Part shown: positions 5,812 to 11,139 of the stretch, piece by piece
How the letters are laid out: the number at the start of each line of letters is the position of its first letter
Position numbering within the stretch: the stretch's first letter is position 1
DNA from: an uncultured Eubacteriales bacterium
GTDB taxonomy: Bacteria > Bacillota > Clostridia > Oscillospirales > Oscillospiraceae
Reading direction: 5' to 3'
Assembly (NCBI GenBank): GCA_900554275.1
Contig: USGS01000056.1
Span: 1-11,139 of the forward strand
DNA length: 11,139 bases
Notes under the pieces: model-generated
Seen by the model: only the letters and a program-made list of their open reading frames with translations
The model's database searches: none
Told to the model about the DNA's origin: nothing
Translations under genes and position numbers: made by a program

Positions 5812-7326
5812 ATGGAAAAGAAGACATTCACCATCTATTTCACCTCCGATCTCCACGGCTACATCTACCCCACCGACTACCGCAGCCGTGAGATACGGGA
5901 CATCGGCCTGTTCAAATGTGCCAGCCAGTTCCGCAAGGACGGCAACACCCTCGTCATCGACGGCGGCGACATCCTGCAGGGCTCGCCCCTGGGCGCGTTC
6001 TGCCACGACACGCTGGGCAACGCCAGCCGCTTCGCCGAAATGATGAACCGCTGCGGCTATGACTATGTGACGCTGGGCAACCATGACTTCAACTACGGTA
6101 TGCCCTATCTGGACACCTACCTGGATGCCCTGCACGCCCGCTGCGTCTGTGAAAATGTCCGCTGGGACGGCGCAGGGGTGCGCTTCCCCTCCCGTATCCA
6201 TGTGCTGGAGAACGGGCTGCGCATCGGCATCGTAGGCATCGTCACCGACTACGTGAACATCTGGGAGCGACCGGAGCACCTGTCCGGTATAGCCATCACC
6301 GATCCTGTTCCCGCCGCCAAAGCGGCGCTGGAAGCGTTGAAGGATCAGGTGGACGTGACGCTGTGCATCTACCATGGCGGCTTTGAGCGCGATCTCGCCA
6401 CAGGCCGGGTGCTGTCCGCCACCCATGAGAACGTGGCCTACCGACTGTGTCAGGAGCTTGACTTTGACCTCCTGCTTACCGGCCATCAGCACATGACCGT
6501 CCACGGTCAGACCCTGAACCACACCTTTGTGGTCCAGCCCACCGACCGGGGGCAGGAGTTCCTCCGCATCCAGGCCGTGGTATCCGACACGGAAAAGCAC
6601 TTTTCCAGCGAAACCATTCCCGCCGGCGGACCGTGCCGCAAGGACTGGATAGACGAGTTCGCCGGCATGGAGCACGGCGCGCAGGACTGGCTGGACCAGG
6701 TGGTGGGCCATCTTCCCCACCCGCTGCAGCCGGACACGCCGCTGCGGATGGCGGCCCACGGCAGCGGCCTCCCCGATCTGTTCAACGCGGTGCAGCTCTG
6801 GGCCAGCGGCGCACAGCTGTCCGCCGCCAGCCTGGCCAACGACGTGGCGGGGCTGCCCCAGGTGGTGCGCCGGCGCGATCTGCTGATCGCCTACCCCTAC
6901 ACCAACACCCTCTCCGTGCTGGAGATCACCGGTAAGATTCTGCGGCAGGCCATGGAGCGCAGCGCCGAGTACTTTACCCGGGACGCGGACGGTACGCTAC
7001 GCGTTTCCGACTGTTTCCTTGTGCCGAAGGTTGAGCATTACAATTACGACTACTACGCCGGTGTGACCTACACCTACGACATATCCCGCCCGGTGGGCCA
7101 GCGGGTCACCTCCCTGTCCGTGCAGGGAAAGCCGGTGGCCGATGACGACCGGTTCACCATCTGCCTGAACAGCTACCGCGCCAGCGGCACCGGCGGCTAT
7201 GACTGCTACGTGGGCTGCCCTATGGTGCGGGAGATCGGCACGGAAATGTCCGACCTGATTCTGGATTACTTCAAGCAGTTTGGCGACGATATACCCGACA
7301 TTCACGGAGATTTCCATGTTATATGA
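5812..7326 (+). CDS. Cytoplasmic 5'-nucleotidase / 2',3'-cyclic phosphodiesterase family metallophosphoesterase
   Basis: The 504-residue protein has the two domains of the UshA/5'-nucleotidase family. The N-terminal metallophosphatase domain (about 5-260) carries the metal ligands: D13 and H15 in SDLHG, D53 in DGGD (50-53), N90 and H91 in GNHD (89-92), H188 in YHGG, and GHQH (224-227). The C-terminal substrate domain (about 300-490) carries YPYTNTLSVLEITG (361-374), YYAGVTYTYD (414-423) and LNSYRASGTGGY (452-463), where the Asn/Arg and aromatic residues normally stack the base. There is no signal peptide, anchor or sortase motif, unlike most family members, so it should act in the cytoplasm. 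It starts three bases after the permease stop, with GGGGGTGA inside the end of that gene as a weak ribosome site. It probably dephosphorylates what the transporter brings in; the substrate could be a nucleotide, cyclic nucleotide or other phosphoester. Confidence 0.88.
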   Translation: MEKKTFTIYFTSDLHGYIYPTDYRSREIRDIGLFKCASQFRKDGNTLVIDGGDILQGSPLGAFCHDTLGNASRFAEMMNRCGYDYVTLGNHDFNYGMPYLDTYLDALHARCVCENVRWDGAGVRFPSRIHVLENGLRIGIVGIVTDYVNIWERPEHLSGIAITDPVPAAKAALEALKDQVDVTLCIYHGGFERDLATGRVLSATHENVAYRLCQELDFDLLLTGHQHMTVHGQTLNHTFVVQPTDRGQEFLRIQAVVSDTEKHFSSETIPAGGPCRKDWIDEFAGMEHGAQDWLDQVVGHLPHPLQPDTPLRMAAHGSGLPDLFNAVQLWASGAQLSAASLANDVAGLPQVVRRRDLLIAYPYTNTLSVLEITGKILRQAMERSAEYFTRDADGTLRVSDCFLVPKVEHYNYDYYAGVTYTYDISRPVGQRVTSLSVQGKPVADDDRFTICLNSYRASGTGGYDCYVGCPMVREIGTEMSDLILDYFKQFGDDIPDIHGDFHVI

Positions 7327-7327
7327 C

Positions 7328-7357
7328 AAAAGCCCCCGGCTCTTGCCGGGGGCTTTT
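7328..7357. terminator. Bidirectional rho-independent terminator
   Basis: AAAAGCCCCCGGC (7328-7340) and GCCGGGGGCTTTT (7345-7357) form a 13-bp perfect stem with a TCTT loop. It begins one base after the nucleotidase stop and lies ten bases beyond the minus-strand hsp20 stop, so it serves both convergent genes. Confidence 0.88.
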
Positions 7358-7367
7358 CATTGCTCCG

Positions 7368-7808
7368 TTACTGGATAGAAATGCTGCTGCTCTTGGGCAG
7401 CTGCTTCTTCACCGCCTTGGGCACGGTGATGGTCAGGATGCCGTCCTCAAACTTGGCGCTGACATCCTTGGGCTCAACGTCGTCACCCACATAGAAGCTG
7501 CGGCTGCAGGCACCGGCATACCGTTCCTGACGGATGTACTTGCCCTTCTTATCGGAGGTGTCCTTATCCAGGCCCTTCACCGCCTGAATGGTCAGGCAGC
7601 CGTCCTTCAGCTCCAGTGTTACCTCGTCCTTCTTGAAGCCGGGCAGATCCACATCCAGCTCGTAGGCATCCTCCGTCTCGCGGACATCGGTGCGCATCAG
7701 GTTCTTGGCGTGCTTGCCGTACAGCGGATCACGGCCGCGGGGCATCATGCCGAAGGAATCACCAAAGAAATCATCAAACAAATTCTCACCAAAAATGCTG
7801 GGCAACAT
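7368..7808 (-). CDS. Small heat-shock protein, Hsp20/alpha-crystallin family
   Basis: The 146-residue protein has a short N-terminal arm with the sHsp pattern IFGENLFDDFFGDSF (5-19), an alpha-crystallin domain at about 40-130 with LDVDLPGFKKDEV (51-63) and the closing motif DGILTITVPK (122-131), and a C-terminal I-x-I motif (ISI, 143-145) that links dimers in the oligomer. Such proteins are ATP-independent cytoplasmic holdases that keep unfolding clients soluble for DnaK/ClpB. GGAGG lies eight bases before ATG. The gene is monocistronic, with a consensus promoter overlapped by a CIRCE element about 140 bases upstream and the shared terminator immediately downstream. All family marks are normal. 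Confidence 0.93.
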   Translation of the reverse strand: MLPSIFGENLFDDFFGDSFGMMPRGRDPLYGKHAKNLMRTDVRETEDAYELDVDLPGFKKDEVTLELKDGCLTIQAVKGLDKDTSDKKGKYIRQERYAGACSRSFYVGDDVEPKDVSAKFEDGILTITVPKAVKKQLPKSSSISIQ

Positions 7809-7931
7809 ATGTCATACCTCCATTCGTATCGCGGCTTTGCTTTTCGCTGCCGCCCACTTACATTACCCTCATTGTATTACATCATATCCCTTTCGGGGGG
7901 CTTTCACTTCCCTCTCTCAAGGTTCGCTTTC

Positions 7932-7959
7932 ATTATAGCGCTGTTTTTAGCACTGTCAA
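7932..7959 (-). promoter_or_regulatory. Consensus sigma-A promoter of hsp20
   Basis: On the minus strand TTGACA (7959-7954) and TATAAT (7937-7932) are both perfect consensus hexamers with a 16-base spacer. The start would be near 7925, giving a leader of about 115 bases before the ATG. The -35 box lies inside the CIRCE element. Confidence 0.8.
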
Positions 7960-7973
7960 TACGAGAGTGCTAA
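7947..7973. promoter_or_regulatory. CIRCE operator (HrcA binding site)
   Basis: On the plus strand the arms are TTAGCACTG (7947-7955) and GAGTGCTAA (7965-7973), separated by exactly nine bases. The consensus is TTAGCACTC-N9-GAGTGCTAA, so there is one mismatch (last base of the left arm). It overlaps the hsp20 -35 box, placing the gene under HrcA repression released by heat or misfolded protein through GroEL. Confidence 0.88.
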
Positions 7974-8011
7974 TGTTCACAGAAGAAACCATGTTTGTTC
8001 ACAAAATATGC

Positions 8012-8043
8012 AAAAAGGAAGCCCTGTTTCACGCAGAGCTTCC
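8012..8043 (-). terminator. Terminator of the GGDEF/REC/HD-GYP gene
   Basis: On the minus strand GGAAGCTCTG (8043-8034), a 7-base loop and CAGGGCTTCC (8026-8017) form a 10-bp stem with one G-T pair, followed by TTTTT (8016-8012). It starts eight bases after the stop codon. Confidence 0.75.
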
Positions 8044-8051
8044 CTCTTGTG

Positions 8052-9965
8052 CTATTTGTCCATCGTTTCGCGGTATACATCCTCGGTGAGCACGTCCTGT
8101 ATATCCGCCAAGCACTCTACCAGCAGCGGATCAAACACGCCGCAAGCCCCGCTGCGAATCATCTCCATGGCGCGCTGCGCCGGATAGGCGGACTTATACG
8201 CCCGGTCGCTGACCAGCGCGTCATAGACATCCGCCAACCCTACCACATGCACGCTGATAGGTATCTCGTCGCCCGCCAGACCGTCCGGATAACCGCCGCC
8301 GTCGACACGCTCATGGTGCCATCGGCATATCCTCGCCGCCGTCTTCAGCAGCGGCTCTTTTTCGTACATCTCCATCCCCTTCAGGATGGACTCGCCGATA
8401 ACCGTGTGGGTCCGCATGATAGCCTTCTCTTCCTCGTTCAGCGGCCCCGGCTTATTCAGGATGGCATCGCTGATGCCCAGCTTGCCGATGTCATGCAGCG
8501 TGGACGCCATCCCGATCAGTTCAATATCCTGGGGAGACAGCCCATACCGGCTGGTTTTTCTGGTCAGCTGCTCCAGCAGCAGCGTGGTCACACGGCGGAT
8601 ATGGAGCATATGCGCCGCGCTCTCCTTGTTGTGGTAGCCCACCACACCGCTGAGGATGCCGATCATCACCCGGTTGTCCTTTTCCCGCGCCTGAGACTGC
8701 TGGGAGATAATGGAGATCAGCCGACGCTGCTTGGCATACAGCTTAATGGTGTTCACCACCCGGTGATAGACCACCTCCGCATCAAAGGGGCGGCTAATAT
8801 AGTCTGACACGCCCATCTCGTAGGCCATCCGCGTATTGTTGTCGGACGCATCCACAGAGATCGTTACCACGGGTATATCCTCAATATAGTGTGCTTTATT
8901 CATCTCCGCCAGTACAGTGAAGCCGTCCATCACCGGCATGATCATGTCCAGCAGCACCAAAGAAATACCCGTGCCGTACTGCTTTAGCTTTTCCATGCAC
9001 TCCTTGCCGTTGGATGCCTCCAGGATACGGAAATCGCTGCCCAGCATCTCCGTCAGGATGGCCCGGTTCATGGCGGAATCGTCCACCACCAGCACCTGTC
9101 CCATACGGGGCGTCTTCTTCTCCGGCAGCTGCCGTTCTTCCATCACTGTGCGGTCTGTGACCACCGTATTTTTCCGCATTTTGGCCCGGTACATCAGCCG
9201 ATCAGCCCGCAGCACTGCGGCTGCCGTCGTCTCCAGTCCTGCCGACACGCCACCGATGCTCACCGATACCTGAAGCTCCTCGCAGCCCGGTATGCGCAAT
9301 GCCTTGGTACGGCTGCGGATCAATTCCAGCGTTGCTTCAAAATAGTCGTCCGACACCGACGGCATAAGCAGCAGGAACTCATCTCCGCCGTAGCGGATCA
9401 CCGTGCCCGCCCGGCCCATAGCGCCCATGATCACCTCTGTCACCTTGGACAGCGCCATATCACCGACGTTGTGGCCATAGGTGTCATTGTACAGCTTAAA
9501 ATCGTCCAGATCAATGACGGCCACGCCGCCGCTGGCCGGCGTATCCTTAATATGCAGCTCATAATAATTACGGTTGTACGCGCCCGTCAGTGCATGGTAG
9601 TACCGCTCGTCGTACATATCCTTGCCGGTGAGCAGGAGCAGCTCGTCACTGACGCACTCCATATGGACAGAGTACCACTTCTGTTCCGGCCCGTAATTGC
9701 GGAAGCGGAGCTGAAAATCAAATCTTTCCTGCCCTTGACTGAACCACTCCCGCATATCAGCCTCATTGACCCGCGCTCCGAACATATCCGTGGCATACGC
9801 ACCTTGAAACCGCGCCCGCACATCTTCCACCGGCAGCCATCTCCCGGTATCCTCCGGCTTGCTGGCATCGTGGTGGATAAAAAAACGCTGGTTTTTCCTG
9901 TCGTATTCCGCGATCAGATCGCAATAGTTCTCCAGCGCTTTGACCGCCCAGTTCTCTGCTTGCAT
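8052..9965 (-). CDS. PAS-like/GGDEF/REC/HD-GYP c-di-GMP signalling protein
   Basis: The 637-residue protein has no membrane segment. Domains in order: a PAS/PAC-like sensor at about 8-120; a GGDEF diguanylate cyclase domain at about 123-270 with an intact RYGGDEF (191-197); a receiver domain at about 288-410 with acidic DD (295-296), phospho-acceptor D340 in LVLLDMIMP and S370; and an HD-GYP domain at about 430-637 with LHDIGKLGI (490-498) and HHERVDGGGYPDG (550-562). Cyclase and phosphodiesterase signatures both look complete, so the protein may make and degrade c-di-GMP, with the receiver as a switch. Two oddities are that the inhibitory RxxD site before GGDEF is absent (the segment reads GRAGTVI), and that the normally invariant receiver lysine is arginine (SRPF, R392). 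The ATG at 9965 has AGGGGA upstream; an ATG at 10028 is possible but has no such site. No partner kinase is nearby. Confidence 0.9.
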   Translation of the reverse strand: MQAENWAVKALENYCDLIAEYDRKNQRFFIHHDASKPEDTGRWLPVEDVRARFQGAYATDMFGARVNEADMREWFSQGQERFDFQLRFRNYGPEQKWYSVHMECVSDELLLLTGKDMYDERYYHALTGAYNRNYYELHIKDTPASGGVAVIDLDDFKLYNDTYGHNVGDMALSKVTEVIMGAMGRAGTVIRYGGDEFLLLMPSVSDDYFEATLELIRSRTKALRIPGCEELQVSVSIGGVSAGLETTAAAVLRADRLMYRAKMRKNTVVTDRTVMEERQLPEKKTPRMGQVLVVDDSAMNRAILTEMLGSDFRILEASNGKECMEKLKQYGTGISLVLLDMIMPVMDGFTVLAEMNKAHYIEDIPVVTISVDASDNNTRMAYEMGVSDYISRPFDAEVVYHRVVNTIKLYAKQRRLISIISQQSQAREKDNRVMIGILSGVVGYHNKESAAHMLHIRRVTTLLLEQLTRKTSRYGLSPQDIELIGMASTLHDIGKLGISDAILNKPGPLNEEEKAIMRTHTVIGESILKGMEMYEKEPLLKTAARICRWHHERVDGGGYPDGLAGDEIPISVHVVGLADVYDALVSDRAYKSAYPAQRAMEMIRSGACGVFDPLLVECLADIQDVLTEDVYRETMDK

Positions 9966-10044
9966 GGTTCGTTCCCCTAACTGCCCACGCCTGCGGCACT
10001 TTTCCGGTGTCATACAGACAACAAGCAATAATATTTATGATAAT

Positions 10045-10073
10045 ATTATAGGCCTGTGCCATTCCTTTTTCAA
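10045..10073 (-). promoter_or_regulatory. Promoter of the c-di-GMP signalling gene
   Basis: On the minus strand TTGAAA (10073-10068), a 17-base spacer and TATAAT (10050-10045) give a near-consensus sigma-A promoter. The start would be near 10038, leaving a leader of about 70 bases. No c-di-GMP riboswitch core was recognised in that leader. Confidence 0.7.
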
Positions 10074-10098
10074 CAACAACTTCATACACTTTTAGCGC

Positions 10099-10121
10099 AA
10101 AAAATGCCTGCACAGCATTTT
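10099..10121 (-). terminator. Weak hairpin with T tract upstream of the c-di-GMP gene promoter
   Basis: On the minus strand AAAATGC (10121-10115), a 7-base loop and GCATTTT (10107-10101) are followed by two more T. It resembles a weak terminator, but no minus-strand gene was found upstream of it. The rest of the gene-free stretch 9966-10413 holds the two promoters, a GTATGCATAC palindrome (10162-10171) and the short ORF at 10312. Confidence 0.3.
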
Positions 10122-10228
10122 GTACGGGTATTTCCACTAATTATTCCTGCAATTATAGGCGTATGCATACTTCATGAAAGGACGATCCATATACCGTGTC
10201 TTTTGTCACATAACACCTCGATCACACC

Positions 10229-10257
10229 TTGCGCCGCCAGCGCTTTTCGTGTATACT
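10229..10257 (+). promoter_or_regulatory. Putative promoter of the leader ORF and VanZ-family gene
   Basis: TTGCGC (10229-10234), a 17-base spacer and TATACT (10252-10257) fit a sigma-A promoter. The start would be near 10264, about 150 bases before the VanZ-family ATG and about 50 before the short ORF. Confidence 0.5.
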
Positions 10258-10311
10258 ACAACGTAATACTACCAAGCCTGACTCAGTTTCCCCCGGAAAG
10301 GAGTTGCCCCT

Positions 10312-10362
10312 ATGCGTATCCGCACCGCTTCCCCGTTTATTCCCTATTCACGGCTACTGTAA
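10312..10362 (+). CDS. Possible 16-codon leader peptide upstream of the VanZ-family gene
   Basis: The frame reads MRIRTASPFIPYSRLL and ends at TAA. AAAGGAG (10297-10303) lies eight bases before the ATG, a much better ribosome site than a random ORF would have, and the promoter above sits at the right distance. It contains three arginines and three serines but no run of one amino acid that would suggest classic amino-acid attenuation, and no clear terminator/antiterminator pair follows it. It may be a regulatory upstream ORF, a small protein, or a fortuitous frame. Confidence 0.35.
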   Translation: MRIRTASPFIPYSRLL

Positions 10363-10413
10363 AGTATATCTCTTTTACACGCTTTTCCTGTATTCTGGCG
10401 AGAGGAGGCCAAA

Positions 10414-10989
10414 ATGTACTTGCCAACTGATGTGACCTTCCAGTACTTTTTCTTTGATACATATTACGGCTACCTTCTGCAAGCGCTTCCCATCGCGCTG
10501 CTGGCCGGCATCGTCTATGTCATAATAAAGCGCAAACGCCGGCCCCAGCTCTCCCTTGGCCGCACACTGCTGTCCGCCCTCTTTGTCTGCTACCTCGCTG
10601 GGCTCTTGTGCCTCACGCTTTTCTACTACGTCCTGGGCGACGCCTATTACTGGCTTTTCTACCATATGCCCAGCGGCGGCGGCAGCTATTGGTTCAGCTT
10701 CGAATATAACTTTATGCCGGACTTTTGGAATAATCTTACCTCTGAGCGTCTCGGCAACATTCTGCTCTTCCTCCCATTCGGCATCCTCTATCCCCTGTTT
10801 GATCGTAAAGCCTCGTGGACACATACCCTCCTAATCGGCGTTGTCACATCCCTTGTTATTGAACTACTGCAGCCTATATTCGGCCGCAGCTTTGACATCA
10901 ATGACATCATCCTCAACAGTATGGGCGTGGTCATGTCTACTTCCATATTCTTTATTCTCCACAGCGTTATTTCCAATACACGAAAGTAA
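10414..10989 (+). CDS. VanZ-family membrane protein
   Basis: The 191-residue integral membrane protein has about five hydrophobic segments (roughly 20-38, 52-78, 111-127, 135-152 and 165-185). The VanZ-domain signature is clear: NILLFLPFGILYP (114-126), then VIELLQPIFGRSFDINDIIL (148-167) followed by NSMGVVMS, with the conserved acidic E150 and DINDI residues near the membrane face. VanZ-domain proteins are widespread in Firmicutes; the founding VanZ gives low-level teicoplanin resistance, but most relatives have no proven role and no van genes are present here. AGAGGAGG lies five bases before ATG. The gene ends 5 bases before a strong terminator and appears monocistronic apart from the possible leader ORF. 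Confidence 0.88.
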   Translation: MYLPTDVTFQYFFFDTYYGYLLQALPIALLAGIVYVIIKRKRRPQLSLGRTLLSALFVCYLAGLLCLTLFYYVLGDAYYWLFYHMPSGGGSYWFSFEYNFMPDFWNNLTSERLGNILLFLPFGILYPLFDRKASWTHTLLIGVVTSLVIELLQPIFGRSFDINDIILNSMGVVMSTSIFFILHSVISNTRK

Positions 10990-10993
10990 AACC

Positions 10994-11029
10994 AAGGCCC
11001 GCGGCATAGACGCCGCGGGCTTTGCTTTT
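10994..11029 (+). terminator. Terminator of the VanZ-family gene
   Basis: GCCCGCGGC (10997-11005) pairs with GCCGCGGGC (11012-11020) around a 6-base loop, with the stem extended by a G-T and two A-T pairs, followed by TTTGCTTTT. Confidence 0.85.
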
Positions 11030-11066
11030 GTCTCCTCACACGCATACAGAAAACAGACTCACTTGC

Positions 11067-11099
11067 AAAAAGAACACCGCTCTTTCAAGCGGTGTTCTT
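11067..11099 (-). terminator. Terminator for a minus-strand gene entering from the right
   Basis: AAGAACACCGCT (11070-11081) and AGCGGTGTTCTT (11088-11099) form a 12-bp perfect stem with a CTTTCA loop. On the minus strand it ends in TTTTT, and on the plus strand it lacks a good T tract, so it should serve a gene lying beyond 11110 in convergent orientation to VanZ. Confidence 0.65.
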
Positions 11100-11109
11100 C
11101 GTGTTGGCG

Positions 11110-11139
11110 CTACCTATCTTCCCGGGCCGTCTCCAGCCA
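11110..11139 (-). CDS. Probable last codons of a minus-strand gene (partial)
   Basis: On the minus strand the edge sequence reads WLETAREDR and then TAG (11112-11110), 11 bases before the hairpin at 11099. The polar, charged tail and the position just before a minus-strand terminator fit a gene end. A second frame also ends nearby (AGDGPGR, then TAG at 11116-11114), so the frame is uncertain and no family can be named. Confidence 0.3.
   Translation of the reverse strand, partial: WLETAREDR

Noticed and set aside
4816..6759. Open frame of 647 codons on the minus strand, antisense to the permeases and nucleotidase
   Set aside because: Same artefact: composition rich in H, Q, G, R and A, no ribosome site, no recognisable domain, and fully covered by convincing plus-strand genes.
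9966..10044. Possible c-di-GMP riboswitch in the leader of the GGDEF/HD-GYP gene
   Set aside because: The leader is only about 70 bases and lacks the conserved GEMM-I core and tetraloop receptor; no GEMM-II pseudoknot pattern was seen.
9763..10137. Minus-strand frame starting at 10137 before the c-di-GMP gene
   Set aside because: It crosses the near-consensus promoter at 10045-10073 and then overlaps the first 200 bases of the real gene out of frame.
10056..10430. Plus-strand frame of 124 codons upstream of the VanZ-family gene
   Set aside because: It starts inside the opposing gene's promoter, has no ribosome site, runs through the VanZ promoter and start, and has no consistent domain.
10414..10989. 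Glycopeptide resistance determinant
   Set aside because: A VanZ-family domain alone is common in Firmicutes, and no vanA/H/X/R/S-type genes are nearby, so resistance should not be inferred.

Overview
The window looks like part of a chromosome from a moderately high-GC gut-type Clostridia (Oscillospiraceae-like). The reasons are AGGAGG-type ribosome sites, a CIRCE heat-shock operator, a Gram-positive lipoprotein substrate-binding protein, a VanZ-family protein, and GC-rich third codon positions. The species assignment is inference.

Layout. (1) Bases 1-374 are AT-rich (about 40% GC by hand count) and hold no intact gene. They contain two strong hairpins, a TTTGACGC direct repeat and a decayed tyrosine-recombinase C-terminus on the minus strand; this reads as an integration scar. 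(2) Bases 375-1120, minus strand: a two-gene unit of an internally deleted flavodoxin-family reductase followed by a half-size EamA transporter. (3) Bases 1230-7357, plus strand: the main block. It has an RpiR/SIS regulator with a 15-bp inverted repeat over its own promoter, then a PhnD-type binding lipoprotein, a PhnC ATPase, two PhnE permeases and a cytoplasmic 5'-nucleotidase/cyclic-phosphodiesterase-family enzyme, closed by a strong bidirectional terminator. (4) Bases 7368-7973, minus strand: a small heat-shock protein with a consensus promoter overlapped by a CIRCE operator. (5) Bases 8011-10073, minus strand: a 637-residue PAS-like/GGDEF/REC/HD-GYP protein with its own promoter and terminator. 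(6) Bases 10229-11030, plus strand: a promoter, a possible 16-codon leader ORF, a VanZ-family membrane protein and a terminator. The right edge holds a second hairpin and probably the last codons of a minus-strand gene.

How the genes may work together. The main block pairs a phosphonate-type importer with a phosphoesterase and a regulator whose SIS domain usually senses phosphosugars. No C-P lyase, phosphonatase or phosphite dehydrogenase gene is present. The simplest reading is uptake of an intact organophosphate ester (nucleotide-like or sugar-phosphate-like), cleavage inside the cell, and control by a phosphosugar signal. The substrate is not determined by the sequence. The remaining genes (Hsp20, the c-di-GMP protein, VanZ) are separate units.
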